The notes: generated by a model from the letters alone, not told the origin. Shown: positions 52,236 through 60,485, numbered from the stretch's first letter. The stretch: DNA of 64,000 bases from Clostridia bacterium (GCA_017444825.1 JAFSVU010000056.1:1-64000), one strand, 5' to 3'. Program-made: numbers and translations.

Positions 52236-53459
52236 ATGGACAACCAACGCGACATTCAGGAAATTGTCAGAAAAGTGCTTGAGGCCATGAACGGCGCTCC
52301 GGTCCCCGCTTCGGGCAGTTCGTATTCTGTTCCCGCAGCGTCAGGATCGATCCCGAAGGTGGCTCACGTAGCATTCCTGACAGCTCTTGAAAAATTTGAG
52401 ATCAGAGAATACCCCATTCCGGAAGTTGGGGATGACGATATTCTCGTAAAAGTCGAAGGCTGCGGTATATGCGGCACCGACGCACACGAATTCCGCAAGG
52501 ATCCCTTCAGCCTCATCCCGGTAGCTCTGGGACATGAAGGAACAGGCGAAATCGTAAAAATAGGTAAAAATGTAAAGGTTGACAGCGCGGGTAAGCCCGT
52601 TGGCGTCGGCGACAAGATCGTCACCTGCATGATCTTCAAAGACAACCCGGCCATCACCATGTTCGACCTTAACAAGCAGAACGTGGGCGACGCTGACGTT
52701 TACGGACTTCTCCCGGACGACGACGTTCACCTCAACGGCTGGTTCTCGGATTACATCCTCATCCGCGGAAAGCTCGGCTCGACTTTCTTCAACGTAAGCG
52801 ACCTTGACCTCGACTCAAGGATCCTCATCGAACCCTGCGCAGTTCTGGTTCACGCAGTTGAAAGAGCCAAGAGCACAAACATTCTGAGATTCAACTCCAA
52901 GGTTGTTGTGCAGGGCTGCGGTCCTATCGGACTCATCTGCATTGCCGTCCTGAGAACACTGGGAATCGAGAACATCGTAGCCGTGGACGGAAACCCGAAG
53001 AGACTTGAATTCGCAAAGCGCATGGGCGCCTGCGGAACCGCCAATTACAGAGAGATCAAAGGACTTGACAATCTCGTTGAGGCTGTTAAGGACGCTTTCG
53101 GCGGACAGCTTGCCGACTTCGGATTCCAGTGCACCGGCGCTCCCGGAGGACACTCGAACATCTACAAGTTCATCCGCAACGGCGGCGGACTTTGCGAGCT
53201 CGGATTCTTCATCAACGGCGGCGACGCTACGATCAACCCCCACTTCGACATCTGCTCGAAGGAGATCACCATCGTGGGTTCCTGGGTATACACACTCAGA
53301 GATTACGCCACCACATTCGATTTCCTCAAGAGGGCGCAGGGCATCGGTCTCCCGATCAAGGAGCTCATCACCCACAAGTTCCCGCTTGACCAGATCAACG
53401 AGGCAATGGGCGTCAACCTGAGACAGGAAGGCCTTAAGATAGCGATCGTTAACAAGTAA
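52236..53459 (+). CDS. Zinc-dependent alcohol dehydrogenase with encapsulation peptide
   Basis: 407 residues from ATG 52236 (GGAGGAAGC upstream). N-terminal amphipathic helix (NQRDIQEIVRKVLEAMNG) and a Ser/Pro/Ala linker, then an MDR-type dehydrogenase: CGICGTDAHEF (catalytic zinc), GHEGTG, and the NAD-binding QGCGPIGL. The four-Cys structural zinc lobe seems missing. Likely reduces lactaldehyde to 1,2-propanediol, or propionaldehyde to propanol, so recycling NADH inside the shell. It is separate from the iron-type dehydrogenase at 59240. Confidence 0.88.
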   Translation: MDNQRDIQEIVRKVLEAMNGAPVPASGSSYSVPAASGSIPKVAHVAFLTALEKFEIREYPIPEVGDDDILVKVEGCGICGTDAHEFRKDPFSLIPVALGHEGTGEIVKIGKNVKVDSAGKPVGVGDKIVTCMIFKDNPAITMFDLNKQNVGDADVYGLLPDDDVHLNGWFSDYILIRGKLGSTFFNVSDLDLDSRILIEPCAVLVHAVERAKSTNILRFNSKVVVQGCGPIGLICIAVLRTLGIENIVAVDGNPKRLEFAKRMGACGTANYREIKGLDNLVEAVKDAFGGQLADFGFQCTGAPGGHSNIYKFIRNGGGLCELGFFINGGDATINPHFDICSKEITIVGSWVYTLRDYATTFDFLKRAQGIGLPIKELITHKFPLDQINEAMGVNLRQEGLKIAIVNK

Positions 53460-53790
53460 CTTCGAGGGGTGCCACTCCAGGTAATAAGTAATAGTTTGAG
53501 GGGTGCCGCTTTAGGTAATAAGTAAGAAGTAACAGGTAAAAGGTGCTCTGCAGGCCCACGTCGACCACGTTTCATCGAGGAGCGATTCTGCACGAAGTGC
53601 AGCCAAGTGACGAGATGCAAGGTGCGAGACGCGAGTGGTGCCGGACAAAGTAATAAGTAACAGGTAAGAAGTAAGAGGTGGCTGGCGCAAGCGAGTGCCG
53701 GACAAAGTAATAAGTAAAAGGTAACAGGTAATAAGTAACAGGTAAAAAGTTACAGATTACAGGTTACGGGCCCGAAACGGCAGACAGCAT
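53460..53790 (-). repeat. TAACAGG/TAAGTAA array with 105-bp core, right copy
   Basis: Inverted relative to 42017-42300. The core 53542-53646 carries CTGCACGAAGTGCAG (53588-53602), matching the left-copy hairpin but with T-A changed to G-C. It is flanked on both sides by GTAATAAGTAAC, AGGTAA and AGTAAG units. It lies within the BMC operon, between the alcohol dehydrogenase and the next shell gene. No gene is supported here. Confidence 0.85.
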
Positions 53791-53816
53791 TAATTTTGCA
53801 GGAGAGTTTCACGAAA

Positions 53817-54131
53817 ATGGCAGAAGCAGTTGGATTTGTAGAGGTATACGGACTTGTGGCGGCTTTCGTTGCCGGCGATGCCGGATGTAAAGCTGCGGAC
53901 GTCCACATGGAAGTGTTCGACAGGAACAAGCCCGCACATCCCGAAAAGCTTTCGGTTCCTCTGATCGTTCTTGTGAAATTCAGAGGCAGTGTGGCCGCGG
54001 TCGAGGCTGCGGTGGAAGCGGCAAAGGAAGCAGGTAATCAGGTGTCGGTGGTAATATCCACATACATTATCGCAAACCCTGAGCCGGGCACTGAAAAGAT
54101 GCTGAAGCTGAGCGGTCTTGACAAGTTCTGA
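53817..54131 (+). CDS. BMC-H shell protein
   Basis: 104 residues from ATG 53817 (GGAGAG upstream). BMC domain: AVGFVEVYGLVAAFVAGDAGCKAADVHME, VAAVEAAVEAAKEA, with an insertion before the second strand (NKPAHPEKLSVPLIVL) that is absent from PduA-like proteins. It forms hexamers whose pore differs from its paralogues. First shell gene after the repeat element. Confidence 0.88.
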   Translation: MAEAVGFVEVYGLVAAFVAGDAGCKAADVHMEVFDRNKPAHPEKLSVPLIVLVKFRGSVAAVEAAVEAAKEAGNQVSVVISTYIIANPEPGTEKMLKLSGLDKF

Positions 54132-54229
54132 ATCCGGAACAGGAAAGACCCGGCGGAAGCAAAACGGTAATTTACAGATTTATGTCCGAAAGGACCTAAC
54201 AGGAAAAAGATTTATACGGAGGTAAAAAA

Positions 54230-54508
54230 ATGGTACAGGAAGCATTGGGAATGGTTGAGACCAGAGGACTCACAGCTGCTATCGAGGCAGCAGATGCTAT
54301 GGTTAAGGCGGCAGAGGTCGTTCTTATCGGAACAGAGAAGATCGGATCCGGACTCGTTACGGTCATGGTCAGAGGCGACGTTGCGGCAGTTAAGGCAGCT
54401 ACCGAAGTTGGCGGCGCAAACGCAGCTAAACTCGGTGAACTTATAGCTGTTCACGTTATCCCGAGACCCCACAACGACGTAGAGAAAATTCTTCCCCAGA
54501 TCAAGTAA
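54230..54508 (+). CDS. pduA: BMC-H shell protein, PduA-like
   Basis: 92 residues; GGAGGTAAAAAA before ATG 54230. Canonical [43 protein letters not shown] (pore-loop KIGSG), [15 protein letters not shown]. It forms the flat hexamers that make the facets; the pore passes 1,2-propanediol. About 84% identical by eye to the protein at 55042-55320, so these are recent duplicates. Confidence 0.93.
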   Translation: MVQEALGMVETRGLTAAIEAADAMVKAAEVVLIGTEKIGSGLVTVMVRGDVAAVKAATEVGGANAAKLGELIAVHVIPRPHNDVEKILPQIK

Positions 54509-54595
54509 TTGCTAAAAACAGGAAGGTTTTAATTCGGGTTGGATCGTATTGGTCATATTCCGGTGCGGTCGGGCCGGTTCTCAGGAGGACAGGGC

Positions 54596-54886
54596 ATGGA
54601 ATCATTGGGCTTAATTGAAGTGTCAAGCGTGACAGGCGCACTTGATGCACTTGACGTGATGTGTAAAACGGCTAACGTCAGTTTCGTTACTTGGGAACGG
54701 AAGCTTGGCGGAAGGCTTGTCACAATCATCGTAAAAGGATCGGTGTCAGCTGTTACCGAGGCAGTCGATGCGGCGATGGCACGTGGCCTTGTCAGACCTT
54801 GCGCTCATGCTGTAATAGCCAATCCCCACGAGGAAACTGCCAGGATCGTGGCGATCAGCGCAAGCAGATTAACTAAGAAAGGGTGA
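54596..54886 (+). CDS. BMC-H shell protein
   Basis: 96 residues from ATG 54596 (CAGGAGGACAGGGC upstream). BMC-H domain [44 protein letters not shown] with a different pore loop (KLGGR), C-terminus [16 protein letters not shown]. It is the more diverged hexamer of this set and lies between the two PduA-like genes. Its TGA overlaps a GTG of the next frame. Confidence 0.9.
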   Translation: MESLGLIEVSSVTGALDALDVMCKTANVSFVTWERKLGGRLVTIIVKGSVSAVTEAVDAAMARGLVRPCAHAVIANPHEETARIVAISASRLTKKG

Positions 54887-54891
54887 TTGCT

Positions 54892-55320
54892 GTGGCAGAA
54901 GAAAAGAAACCCGCAACAAGGAAATCAGCCGGCGCAGCAGGCGCGGCAAAACCCGCAGCGGAGAAGAAAGCTCCCGCGGAAGAAAAAAAGATAGTTTCCG
55001 GCCCCGCCGGAGAAGCTGAAAAAACCAAGGAGGATAAGAAAATGGTACAACAGGCTTTAGGAATGGTTGAAACAAGAGGACTTACCGCTGCTATCGAGGC
55101 GGCAGATGCAATGCTCAAAGCAGCTAACGTTGAGCTCGTAGGAACCGAGAAGATCGGATCCGGACTCGTTACCGTTATGGTAAGAGGCGATGTCGGCGCA
55201 GTAAAATCAGCTGTTGAAGCAGGCGGAAACAACGCTGCCAAACTCGGCGAGCTCGTAGCTACTCACGTCATCCCCAGACCCCACAACGATGTTGAAAGAA
55301 TTCTTCCTGTACTGAAATAA
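54892..55320 (+). CDS. Extended BMC-H shell protein, long form
   Basis: 142 residues from GTG 54892, eight bases after AAAGGG (GTG 54883, overlapping the previous stop, is less well placed). Residues 1-50 are Ala/Lys/Glu/Pro-rich and probably unfolded ([27 protein letters not shown]), followed by a full PduA-like BMC-H domain. An internal start at 55042 gives the domain alone. The extension resembles no known shell tail; it may face the lumen or cytosol and bind cargo, DNA or membranes. The last two are guesses. Confidence 0.75.
   Translation: MAEEKKPATRKSAGAAGAAKPAAEKKAPAEEKKIVSGPAGEAEKTKEDKKMVQQALGMVETRGLTAAIEAADAMLKAANVELVGTEKIGSGLVTVMVRGDVGAVKSAVEAGGNNAAKLGELVATHVIPRPHNDVERILPVLK
55027..55320 (+). 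CDS. pduA: BMC-H shell protein, short form by internal start
   Basis: AAGGAGG at 55027-55033 sits eight bases before the in-frame ATG 55042, a stronger site than that of the long form. The product is 92 residues, the same length as its duplicate at 54230, with KIGSG in the pore loop. Both forms probably co-assemble, as PduB/PduB' do. The coding part is 55042-55320. Confidence 0.8.
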   Translation, partial: KEDKKMVQQALGMVETRGLTAAIEAADAMLKAANVELVGTEKIGSGLVTVMVRGDVGAVKSAVEAGGNNAAKLGELVATHVIPRPHNDVERILPVLK

Positions 55321-55462
55321 TTTATCCCGTAAATATATACCCGGAGGGCGGAAAAGCCGGACGGGAACCAAAAATTTATCAGCCGGTGCGCCGCGCTAAG
55401 CGGAAGTGAAAAGCTTTCCCCGCGGCGCCCGGAAGAGAATTTTAACAAAAAGGCGGAATACT

Positions 55463-56098
55463 ATGAATCAGTCAATAGAAGAAATCACAAGAGCGGTGCT
55501 TGAGGTGATAGGAAAGCAGTCCGACAACGGATTCAAGGTGCCTGTGGGCGTATCCGCAAGGCACATCCATCTCACCCAGGAGCATGTTGAGCAGCTCTTC
55601 GGCGAAGGATATCAGCTGACCAAAAAGAAAGATCTTATGGGCGGACAGTTCGCGTCGAATGAGCTGGTGACCATCGTTGGCGTGAAGCTGAGGGCTATTG
55701 AGAACGTAAGAGTGCTCGGACCCTGCAGAAGCAGATCGCAGGTGGAAATCTCGCAGACGGACGCCATTAAGCTCGGAATCAAGGCCCCTATAAGGCTGTC
55801 CGGAAAACTTGACGGAAGCGCGTCCATTGCCGTGGTCGGACCCAAGGGCGTTATTTACCTCGACGAGGGATGCATCATTGCGGAGCGTCACATTCACATG
55901 ACGCCAAGGGATGCGGAGCTTGCGGGCGTAAAACAGGGCGATGTGGTATCGGTCAAGTTCAACAATGAAAGAGGCACGATATTTAACAACGTGTCGATCC
56001 GCGTGGATCCCTCTTTCTCACTTGAGATGCACATCGACACCGACGAAGCCAATGCGTCCAAAATCAGGACCGGCGACGTAGGCATGATAGTAAAATAA
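55463..56098 (+). CDS. pduL: Phosphate propanoyltransferase PduL
   Basis: 211 residues from ATG 55463 (AAGGCGGAA upstream). N-terminal encapsulation helix (NQSIEEITRAVLEVIGKQ), then two PduL beta-barrel domains with the metal-binding His: SARHIHLTQEH near 31 and ERHIHMTPRDAE near 142. It turns propionyl-CoA plus phosphate into propionyl phosphate and frees CoA inside the shell. No acetate/propionate kinase gene is in this window. Confidence 0.95.
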   Translation: MNQSIEEITRAVLEVIGKQSDNGFKVPVGVSARHIHLTQEHVEQLFGEGYQLTKKKDLMGGQFASNELVTIVGVKLRAIENVRVLGPCRSRSQVEISQTDAIKLGIKAPIRLSGKLDGSASIAVVGPKGVIYLDEGCIIAERHIHMTPRDAELAGVKQGDVVSVKFNNERGTIFNNVSIRVDPSFSLEMHIDTDEANASKIRTGDVGMIVK

Positions 56099-56151
56099 GT
56101 GTTCCCGGGGCCTGAAAACGGCCCGGGGGAGCGCTTGAAAGCAGGTGGGTT

Positions 56152-56415
56152 ATGCTTGTAGGAAAAGTGGTTGGCAGCGTGGTTGCCACAAGAAAAAACG
56201 AAAATCTGGTTGGTAACAAATTCATGATCATCGAGCCTATGGAAAGCATGGCCGATAAGAAAAGAATCGTTGCCATCGACAACGTCGGAGCCGGTATCGG
56301 TGAGATAGTTCTTGTCGCCGAGGGCAGCGCTGCCAGAATAGGCTGCGGAATGGTAAATTGTCCGATCGACGCTGCTATAGTGGGCATCGTTGACGACAGT
56401 ATTGGTCTTGAGTGA
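56152..56415 (+). CDS. eutN: BMC-P vertex protein (EutN/CcmL type)
   Basis: 87 residues, canonical length. LVGKVVGSVVATRKNENLVGNKF, DNVGAGIGEIVLVAEGSAAR and AAIVGIVDD match the pentameric vertex family that caps the twelve corners of the shell. It is the only pentamer gene seen in this locus. CAGGTGGG precedes ATG 56152. Confidence 0.95.
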   Translation: MLVGKVVGSVVATRKNENLVGNKFMIIEPMESMADKKRIVAIDNVGAGIGEIVLVAEGSAARIGCGMVNCPIDAAIVGIVDDSIGLE

Positions 56416-56434
56416 TATATCAGGGCCGCGAAGA

Positions 56435-57808
56435 ATGAAAAAGTGCGGAGACCCCAGGGTTTCTGCGAAAGCTATTGTTATGGAACTTGCGAGGCTTAAT
56501 GAAATTTTACGCGATAACGGTATCGTCGGATGCGGCGGTGCGGGCTTTCCCAGCTACGCAAAGCTGAACAAAGCCGCTGATACGGTTATTCTTAACTGCG
56601 CTGAGTGCGAGCCCCTGCTGAAGCTGCACAGACAGGTCATGGAGAAATACGCCTACGAGATCATGACGGCGCTTGAAGAAGTCGCCGAGGCTCTTGAGGC
56701 TGACAACGTGATCATTGCGATCAAACAGTCCTACTCCGGCGCTGTCGAAGCGATCAAGGCAAACCTGTCATCCTTCAAAAGGATAAAGATCGGTTTTCTG
56801 CCTGAGGTCTATCCTGCGGGCGACGAGGTCGTTACAATTTACGAGACGACCGGCAGAGTCGTTCCTCCGGGAAGCATTCCGATCGCAGTGGGGTGCGTGG
56901 TCTACAACGTTGAAACCATGCTGAACGTTTACAGGGCGATCCGTGAGGATAAACCTGTGATCGAGAAGTACGTCACGGTATGCGGCGAGGTCAAAAACCC
57001 GGTCACTCTCAAAGTGCCTGTGGGTGTCACTTTCAAGGAGCTTGTGGACATTGCCGGCGGAGCTACGATTCCCGATCCGGTATATCTCTGCGGCGGTCCT
57101 ATGATGGGCAGACTTGCTCATCCCACCGACGTGGTGACAAAGACCACCAGCGGTGTAATACTGCTGAAACCCGACTCCCATGTGGCCAATGCGCTTCAGC
57201 CCCACGTCAAGCTGCAGTTTGCGAGAGCAAAAGCGGTCTGCTGTGACTGTATGATGTGCTCCGATCTCTGTCCGAGACATCTGCTGGGCCATCCCATATC
57301 GCCTGCGGACTTTATGAATGCGGGCGTGAGTCTTAAGACCGACAACGTAAAACCCTTCATTGACACCCTTTACTGCTGCAGCTGCGGCGTTTGCGAGATG
57401 TATGCGTGCAACCAGGGCCTTACGCCAAGGACTCTCATTGCGGAATACAAATCCGGCCTCAGAAAGAACGGCGTCGCAATGGCGGGCCAGGTCGAGGTCA
57501 AGCCTGTTTCCGCTCAGAGGACACACAGGCTCGTAAACAAGGAGAGGCTCACCGCAAGACTGGGACTCAGTCAGTATGACGGTCCCGCACCTCTTGACGA
57601 GAGCGACCGCAAGTTCGGTAAATTGAAGATCATGCTTTCACAACACATTGGCGTGCCCTGTGCACCCGAGGTGGCTGTCGGCGATAAGGTTTCAAAATAC
57701 CAGATCATCGCCGCTACGCCCAAGACCAGCCTTGGCGTCACCCTGCACTCGCCGGTGGACGGAACTGTTGAGGAAGTAGCTGATAAGTATATTGTGATAA
57801 GAACGTGA
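56435..57808 (+). CDS. pduS: PduS-like flavin/iron-sulfur electron-transfer protein
   Basis: 457 residues from ATG 56435; ATG 56480 is an alternative that opens close to the conserved start, and neither has a strong ribosome-binding site. RnfC-like N-terminal part with GCGGAGFPSYAKL (flavin/NAD site), an SLBB domain near 190-235, then two 4Fe-4S motifs (CCDCMMCSDLCPRHL and CCSCGVCEMYACNQ) and a barrel-sandwich end. In cobalamin-type loci PduS reduces B12; no B12 enzyme is present here, so it more likely moves electrons or NAD(H) between lumen and cytosol through PduT. Confidence 0.9.
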   Translation: MKKCGDPRVSAKAIVMELARLNEILRDNGIVGCGGAGFPSYAKLNKAADTVILNCAECEPLLKLHRQVMEKYAYEIMTALEEVAEALEADNVIIAIKQSYSGAVEAIKANLSSFKRIKIGFLPEVYPAGDEVVTIYETTGRVVPPGSIPIAVGCVVYNVETMLNVYRAIREDKPVIEKYVTVCGEVKNPVTLKVPVGVTFKELVDIAGGATIPDPVYLCGGPMMGRLAHPTDVVTKTTSGVILLKPDSHVANALQPHVKLQFARAKAVCCDCMMCSDLCPRHLLGHPISPADFMNAGVSLKTDNVKPFIDTLYCCSCGVCEMYACNQGLTPRTLIAEYKSGLRKNGVAMAGQVEVKPVSAQRTHRLVNKERLTARLGLSQYDGPAPLDESDRKFGKLKIMLSQHIGVPCAPEVAVGDKVSKYQIIAATPKTSLGVTLHSPVDGTVEEVADKYIVIRT

Positions 57809-57824
57809 AAACGGAGAAGCTGAA

Positions 57825-58373
57825 ATGAGCAAAGCGATTGGTTTAATCGAATACAGGACGATCTCAACGGGACTTAAGGCAGCTGATGTTCTGATTAAGG
57901 CCGCGGAAGTCGAAGTACTTGAAGCACATCCCGTGTGTCCCGGAAAATATATTATACTTTGTGCCGGAAGGTTGGGCGCTGTGAAGGCCGCAGTTGAGGC
58001 TGCAACGACCGCTTACCCGGAGATGCTTGTAGACAGCTTCGTGCTTGGAAATCCCCATGAGTCGATTTTTACGGCAATATACGGAGCTTCGGAAGTCGGA
58101 GAGCCTGAGGCCCTGGGAATGGTCGAGACATTCTCTGTGGCAGGGGCTGTTGTGGCGGCTGATGTCGCGGCAAAAACTGCCGACGTTAAACTTATAGAGC
58201 TGAGACTTGCAAGAGGTCTCTCGGGAAAAGCGTTCGTGCTTCTCACCGGAGACGTGGCGGCAGTCACGGCGGCTGTTGAGAAGGCTCTTGCGGCCATTGG
58301 TCCCACGGGTATGGGTCTTGACAGCGCGATAATCCCGAGACCTGACAGAAAGCTCTGGGATACTCTGCTTTAA
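57825..58373 (+). CDS. pduT: BMC-T shell protein, PduT-like
   Basis: 182 residues with two BMC domains in tandem (first AIGLIEYRTISTGLKAADVL; second ALGMVETFSVAGAVVAADVA). Cys38 in HPVCPGK is at the same position as the Cys of PduT that, in the trimer, holds a central 4Fe-4S cluster in the pore. It would pair with the neighbouring PduS for electron transfer across the shell. 16 bases separate the two genes. Confidence 0.92.
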   Translation: MSKAIGLIEYRTISTGLKAADVLIKAAEVEVLEAHPVCPGKYIILCAGRLGAVKAAVEAATTAYPEMLVDSFVLGNPHESIFTAIYGASEVGEPEALGMVETFSVAGAVVAADVAAKTADVKLIELRLARGLSGKAFVLLTGDVAAVTAAVEKALAAIGPTGMGLDSAIIPRPDRKLWDTLL

Positions 58374-58394
58374 TAAAACAGAGATGCATTGGTT

Positions 58395-59168
58395 ATGCTT
58401 GCTATTGAGAGAATTCAGTACATAAGAGACACCCTTCAGAAGGAAAAGAAGGTCATCGTAGCGGATCTCGCCCCGTTGTTTGACGTGACGGAGGAGACGG
58501 TGCGCCGGGACCTGATGAAGCTTGAGAACGAAGGCGTGGCCCAGAGGATCTACGGCGGTGCCGTCCTGGCTGAAAGTACGAACGTGGATCTTCCCTATTC
58601 CGTAAGAAAGCTCTCAAACGTTGAAGAAAAGCAGGCCATTGCGGGCGTTATGGAGAAACTGATCCCCGATAACGCAAACATTATGATGGACGGCAGTTCA
58701 ACGGCTCTTTTCGTGGTGAAATCCCTGAAGGTCAAAAAGAACCTGACGGTCATAACCAATTCTGCGGAGATCGTATGCGAAATCAGCGACAAGCCATCCT
58801 GGAGAGTGTTTGCCACAGGCGGCATTCTTAAAGAGGGCGGGTACGCTTTTGTGGGAGCGAGGACGGTGGAGGCCATAAAGTCATTCCACGTTGATTACGC
58901 GATATTCTCCTGCAAAGGCATCGACAAGACCACGGGCCTCATCACCGACATAAACGACGCCGACGCGGAGGTCAAAAGAGCGATACTGGGATCAGCCAAA
59001 CGGAAGATACTGGCGGCTGACAGCACAAAATTCGACCGGGTCTCACTGGTCGAGATCTGCGGAGTAGCGGGTGTTGACATGATCGTAACGGACAGCAACC
59101 CGGGCCCCGAATGGATCGATTATTTAAACGAAAGAGGGATCGGACTCTATTTTCCGTCAGATTCCTGA
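58395..59168 (+). CDS. DeoR-family regulator
   Basis: 257 residues from ATG 58395. N-terminal DeoR helix-turn-helix (RIQYIRDTLQKEKKVIVADL, DVTEETVRRDLMKLENEGVAQRIYGGAV) and the sugar-phosphate-binding DeoRC domain (MMDGSSTALFVV near 95, NSAEIVCEI, LAADSTKFDR near 208). It probably represses the BMC operon until fuculose- or rhamnulose-phosphate, or DHAP, is present. Its gene lies inside the operon, 21 bases after pduT, and autoregulation is likely. It may bind the palindrome at 45044. Confidence 0.9.
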   Translation: MLAIERIQYIRDTLQKEKKVIVADLAPLFDVTEETVRRDLMKLENEGVAQRIYGGAVLAESTNVDLPYSVRKLSNVEEKQAIAGVMEKLIPDNANIMMDGSSTALFVVKSLKVKKNLTVITNSAEIVCEISDKPSWRVFATGGILKEGGYAFVGARTVEAIKSFHVDYAIFSCKGIDKTTGLITDINDADAEVKRAILGSAKRKILAADSTKFDRVSLVEICGVAGVDMIVTDSNPGPEWIDYLNERGIGLYFPSDS

Positions 59169-59239
59169 CACGGATGCTTGAAACCGTGAACGACTGAAGA
59201 TGATTCCGGCGATAATTACGCCGGATTGGGAGAAAACCT

Positions 59240-60367
59240 ATGGAAAAACTTTCAATGAACTCCAATGTGGTATTCGGCGCAGGCTCAATCGACGCGCTGT
59301 CCGCTTTTAACGGCAGACACGTTGCGATAGTCACCGATCCTGTGATCAGCAAAAACGGTATTGCCGATTCCGCTGCGGGTCTTATGGGCTGCGGCAGAAG
59401 CGCCATATTCGACAATATCGCCCCCGACCCGACGCTGGAACAGGTGGCGGAGTGCTGCAGGTTTATTGAATCAATTAAAGCCGACGTGGTGGTGGCTATC
59501 GGCGGCGGAAGCGCCATCGACACCGTAAAGGCGGCTGTGCTGGTGCTCTGCGGAAAAGGCGAGAAGATATATTTCGCGGCTGTTCCGACTACAGCGGGCA
59601 CGGGCTCTGAGGTTACGAACTACACTGTGGTGAAGGACGTTGCCGCCGGAAGAAAGATCCCCATCTCAGACGACAGGATCGTCCCCGACATGGCGATACT
59701 GGACTATACTTTGACAAAAACCGTTCCGAAGGCCGTTACGGCTTTCACCGGAATGGACGTTATAACACATGCCCTTGAGGCTTACGTGGCAAACGGTAAG
59801 AACGCCGTCACGGATGCATATGCCGAGAAGGCTCTCCGCCTCGCTTTTGGCAATCTCCATGAGGCCTATCTCCACGGAGACGAGGATGCCCCGAGAGAGA
59901 ACATGATGATGGCTTCATACCTTGCGGGTCTCGCTTTCACAAAAGCGGGTCTCGGCATCTGCCACAGCATTGCCCATGCCCTTGGCGCGGCCTTTAAGAT
60001 GCCCCACGGCGAAGCCAATGCCATCGTGCTTCCTCACGTAATAGCTTTCAACGGGGGCCTGGACGTTCCTTTTGGCGCTGACAAATCGCCTTCCGCTTTG
60101 AGATACGCAGAGGTTGCGAGGATCATAGGACTTCCCTCCGCAGGCACAAGACTTTCGGTACAGTATCTTGTAAGAGAGATCGAAAATCTCAACAATAAGC
60201 TTTCCATACCGAAGACCCTCATGCAGCTTGGCGTAAATGCCGCGGATATGAAGGAAAGAAGAGCCGGCATAATCCAGTCTGTGCTGAACGACGGGTGCAC
60301 TCCCGCAAATCCCGTGGAGCCCGATGCGGGGCAGATCGGAAGGATCCTGGACAGGGTCCTCGGCTGA
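59240..60367 (+). CDS. pduQ: Iron-containing alcohol dehydrogenase (PduQ/FucO type)
   Basis: 375 residues. NAD site GGGSAIDTVKA near 92 and TTAGTGSE near 121; iron ligands in GMDVITHALEA and ICHSIAHALG (His residues near 185, 245 and 260). It reduces propionaldehyde to propanol or lactaldehyde to 1,2-propanediol. It has no encapsulation helix, unlike the zinc enzyme at 52236, so it may act outside the shell or ride on another protein. Last gene before the glycosidase unit; a weak terminator follows. Confidence 0.93.
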   Translation: MEKLSMNSNVVFGAGSIDALSAFNGRHVAIVTDPVISKNGIADSAAGLMGCGRSAIFDNIAPDPTLEQVAECCRFIESIKADVVVAIGGGSAIDTVKAAVLVLCGKGEKIYFAAVPTTAGTGSEVTNYTVVKDVAAGRKIPISDDRIVPDMAILDYTLTKTVPKAVTAFTGMDVITHALEAYVANGKNAVTDAYAEKALRLAFGNLHEAYLHGDEDAPRENMMMASYLAGLAFTKAGLGICHSIAHALGAAFKMPHGEANAIVLPHVIAFNGGLDVPFGADKSPSALRYAEVARIIGLPSAGTRLSVQYLVREIENLNNKLSIPKTLMQLGVNAADMKERRAGIIQSVLNDGCTPANPVEPDAGQIGRILDRVLG

Positions 60368-60398
60368 GAACAGGGCCAAAATCGAAACACAAAAATAT

Positions 60399-60444
60399 CA
60401 GACTGTTTTTCAGATCTTTTCATGAAGGACGGTCTGTTTTTTTT
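60399..60444 (+). terminator. Weak terminator after the BMC operon
   Basis: CAGAC ... GTCTG arms with a 25-base interior, then eight T. The stem is only about 5 bp. Confidence 0.4.
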
Positions 60445-60485
60445 GCAAAGACGGCCTTTTTTTGTTTTAAAATATAAAGGGATTT

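Noticed and set aside
53460-53790. CRISPR array
   Set aside because: The repeat units are about 7 bases with no spacer structure, and no cas gene is present.
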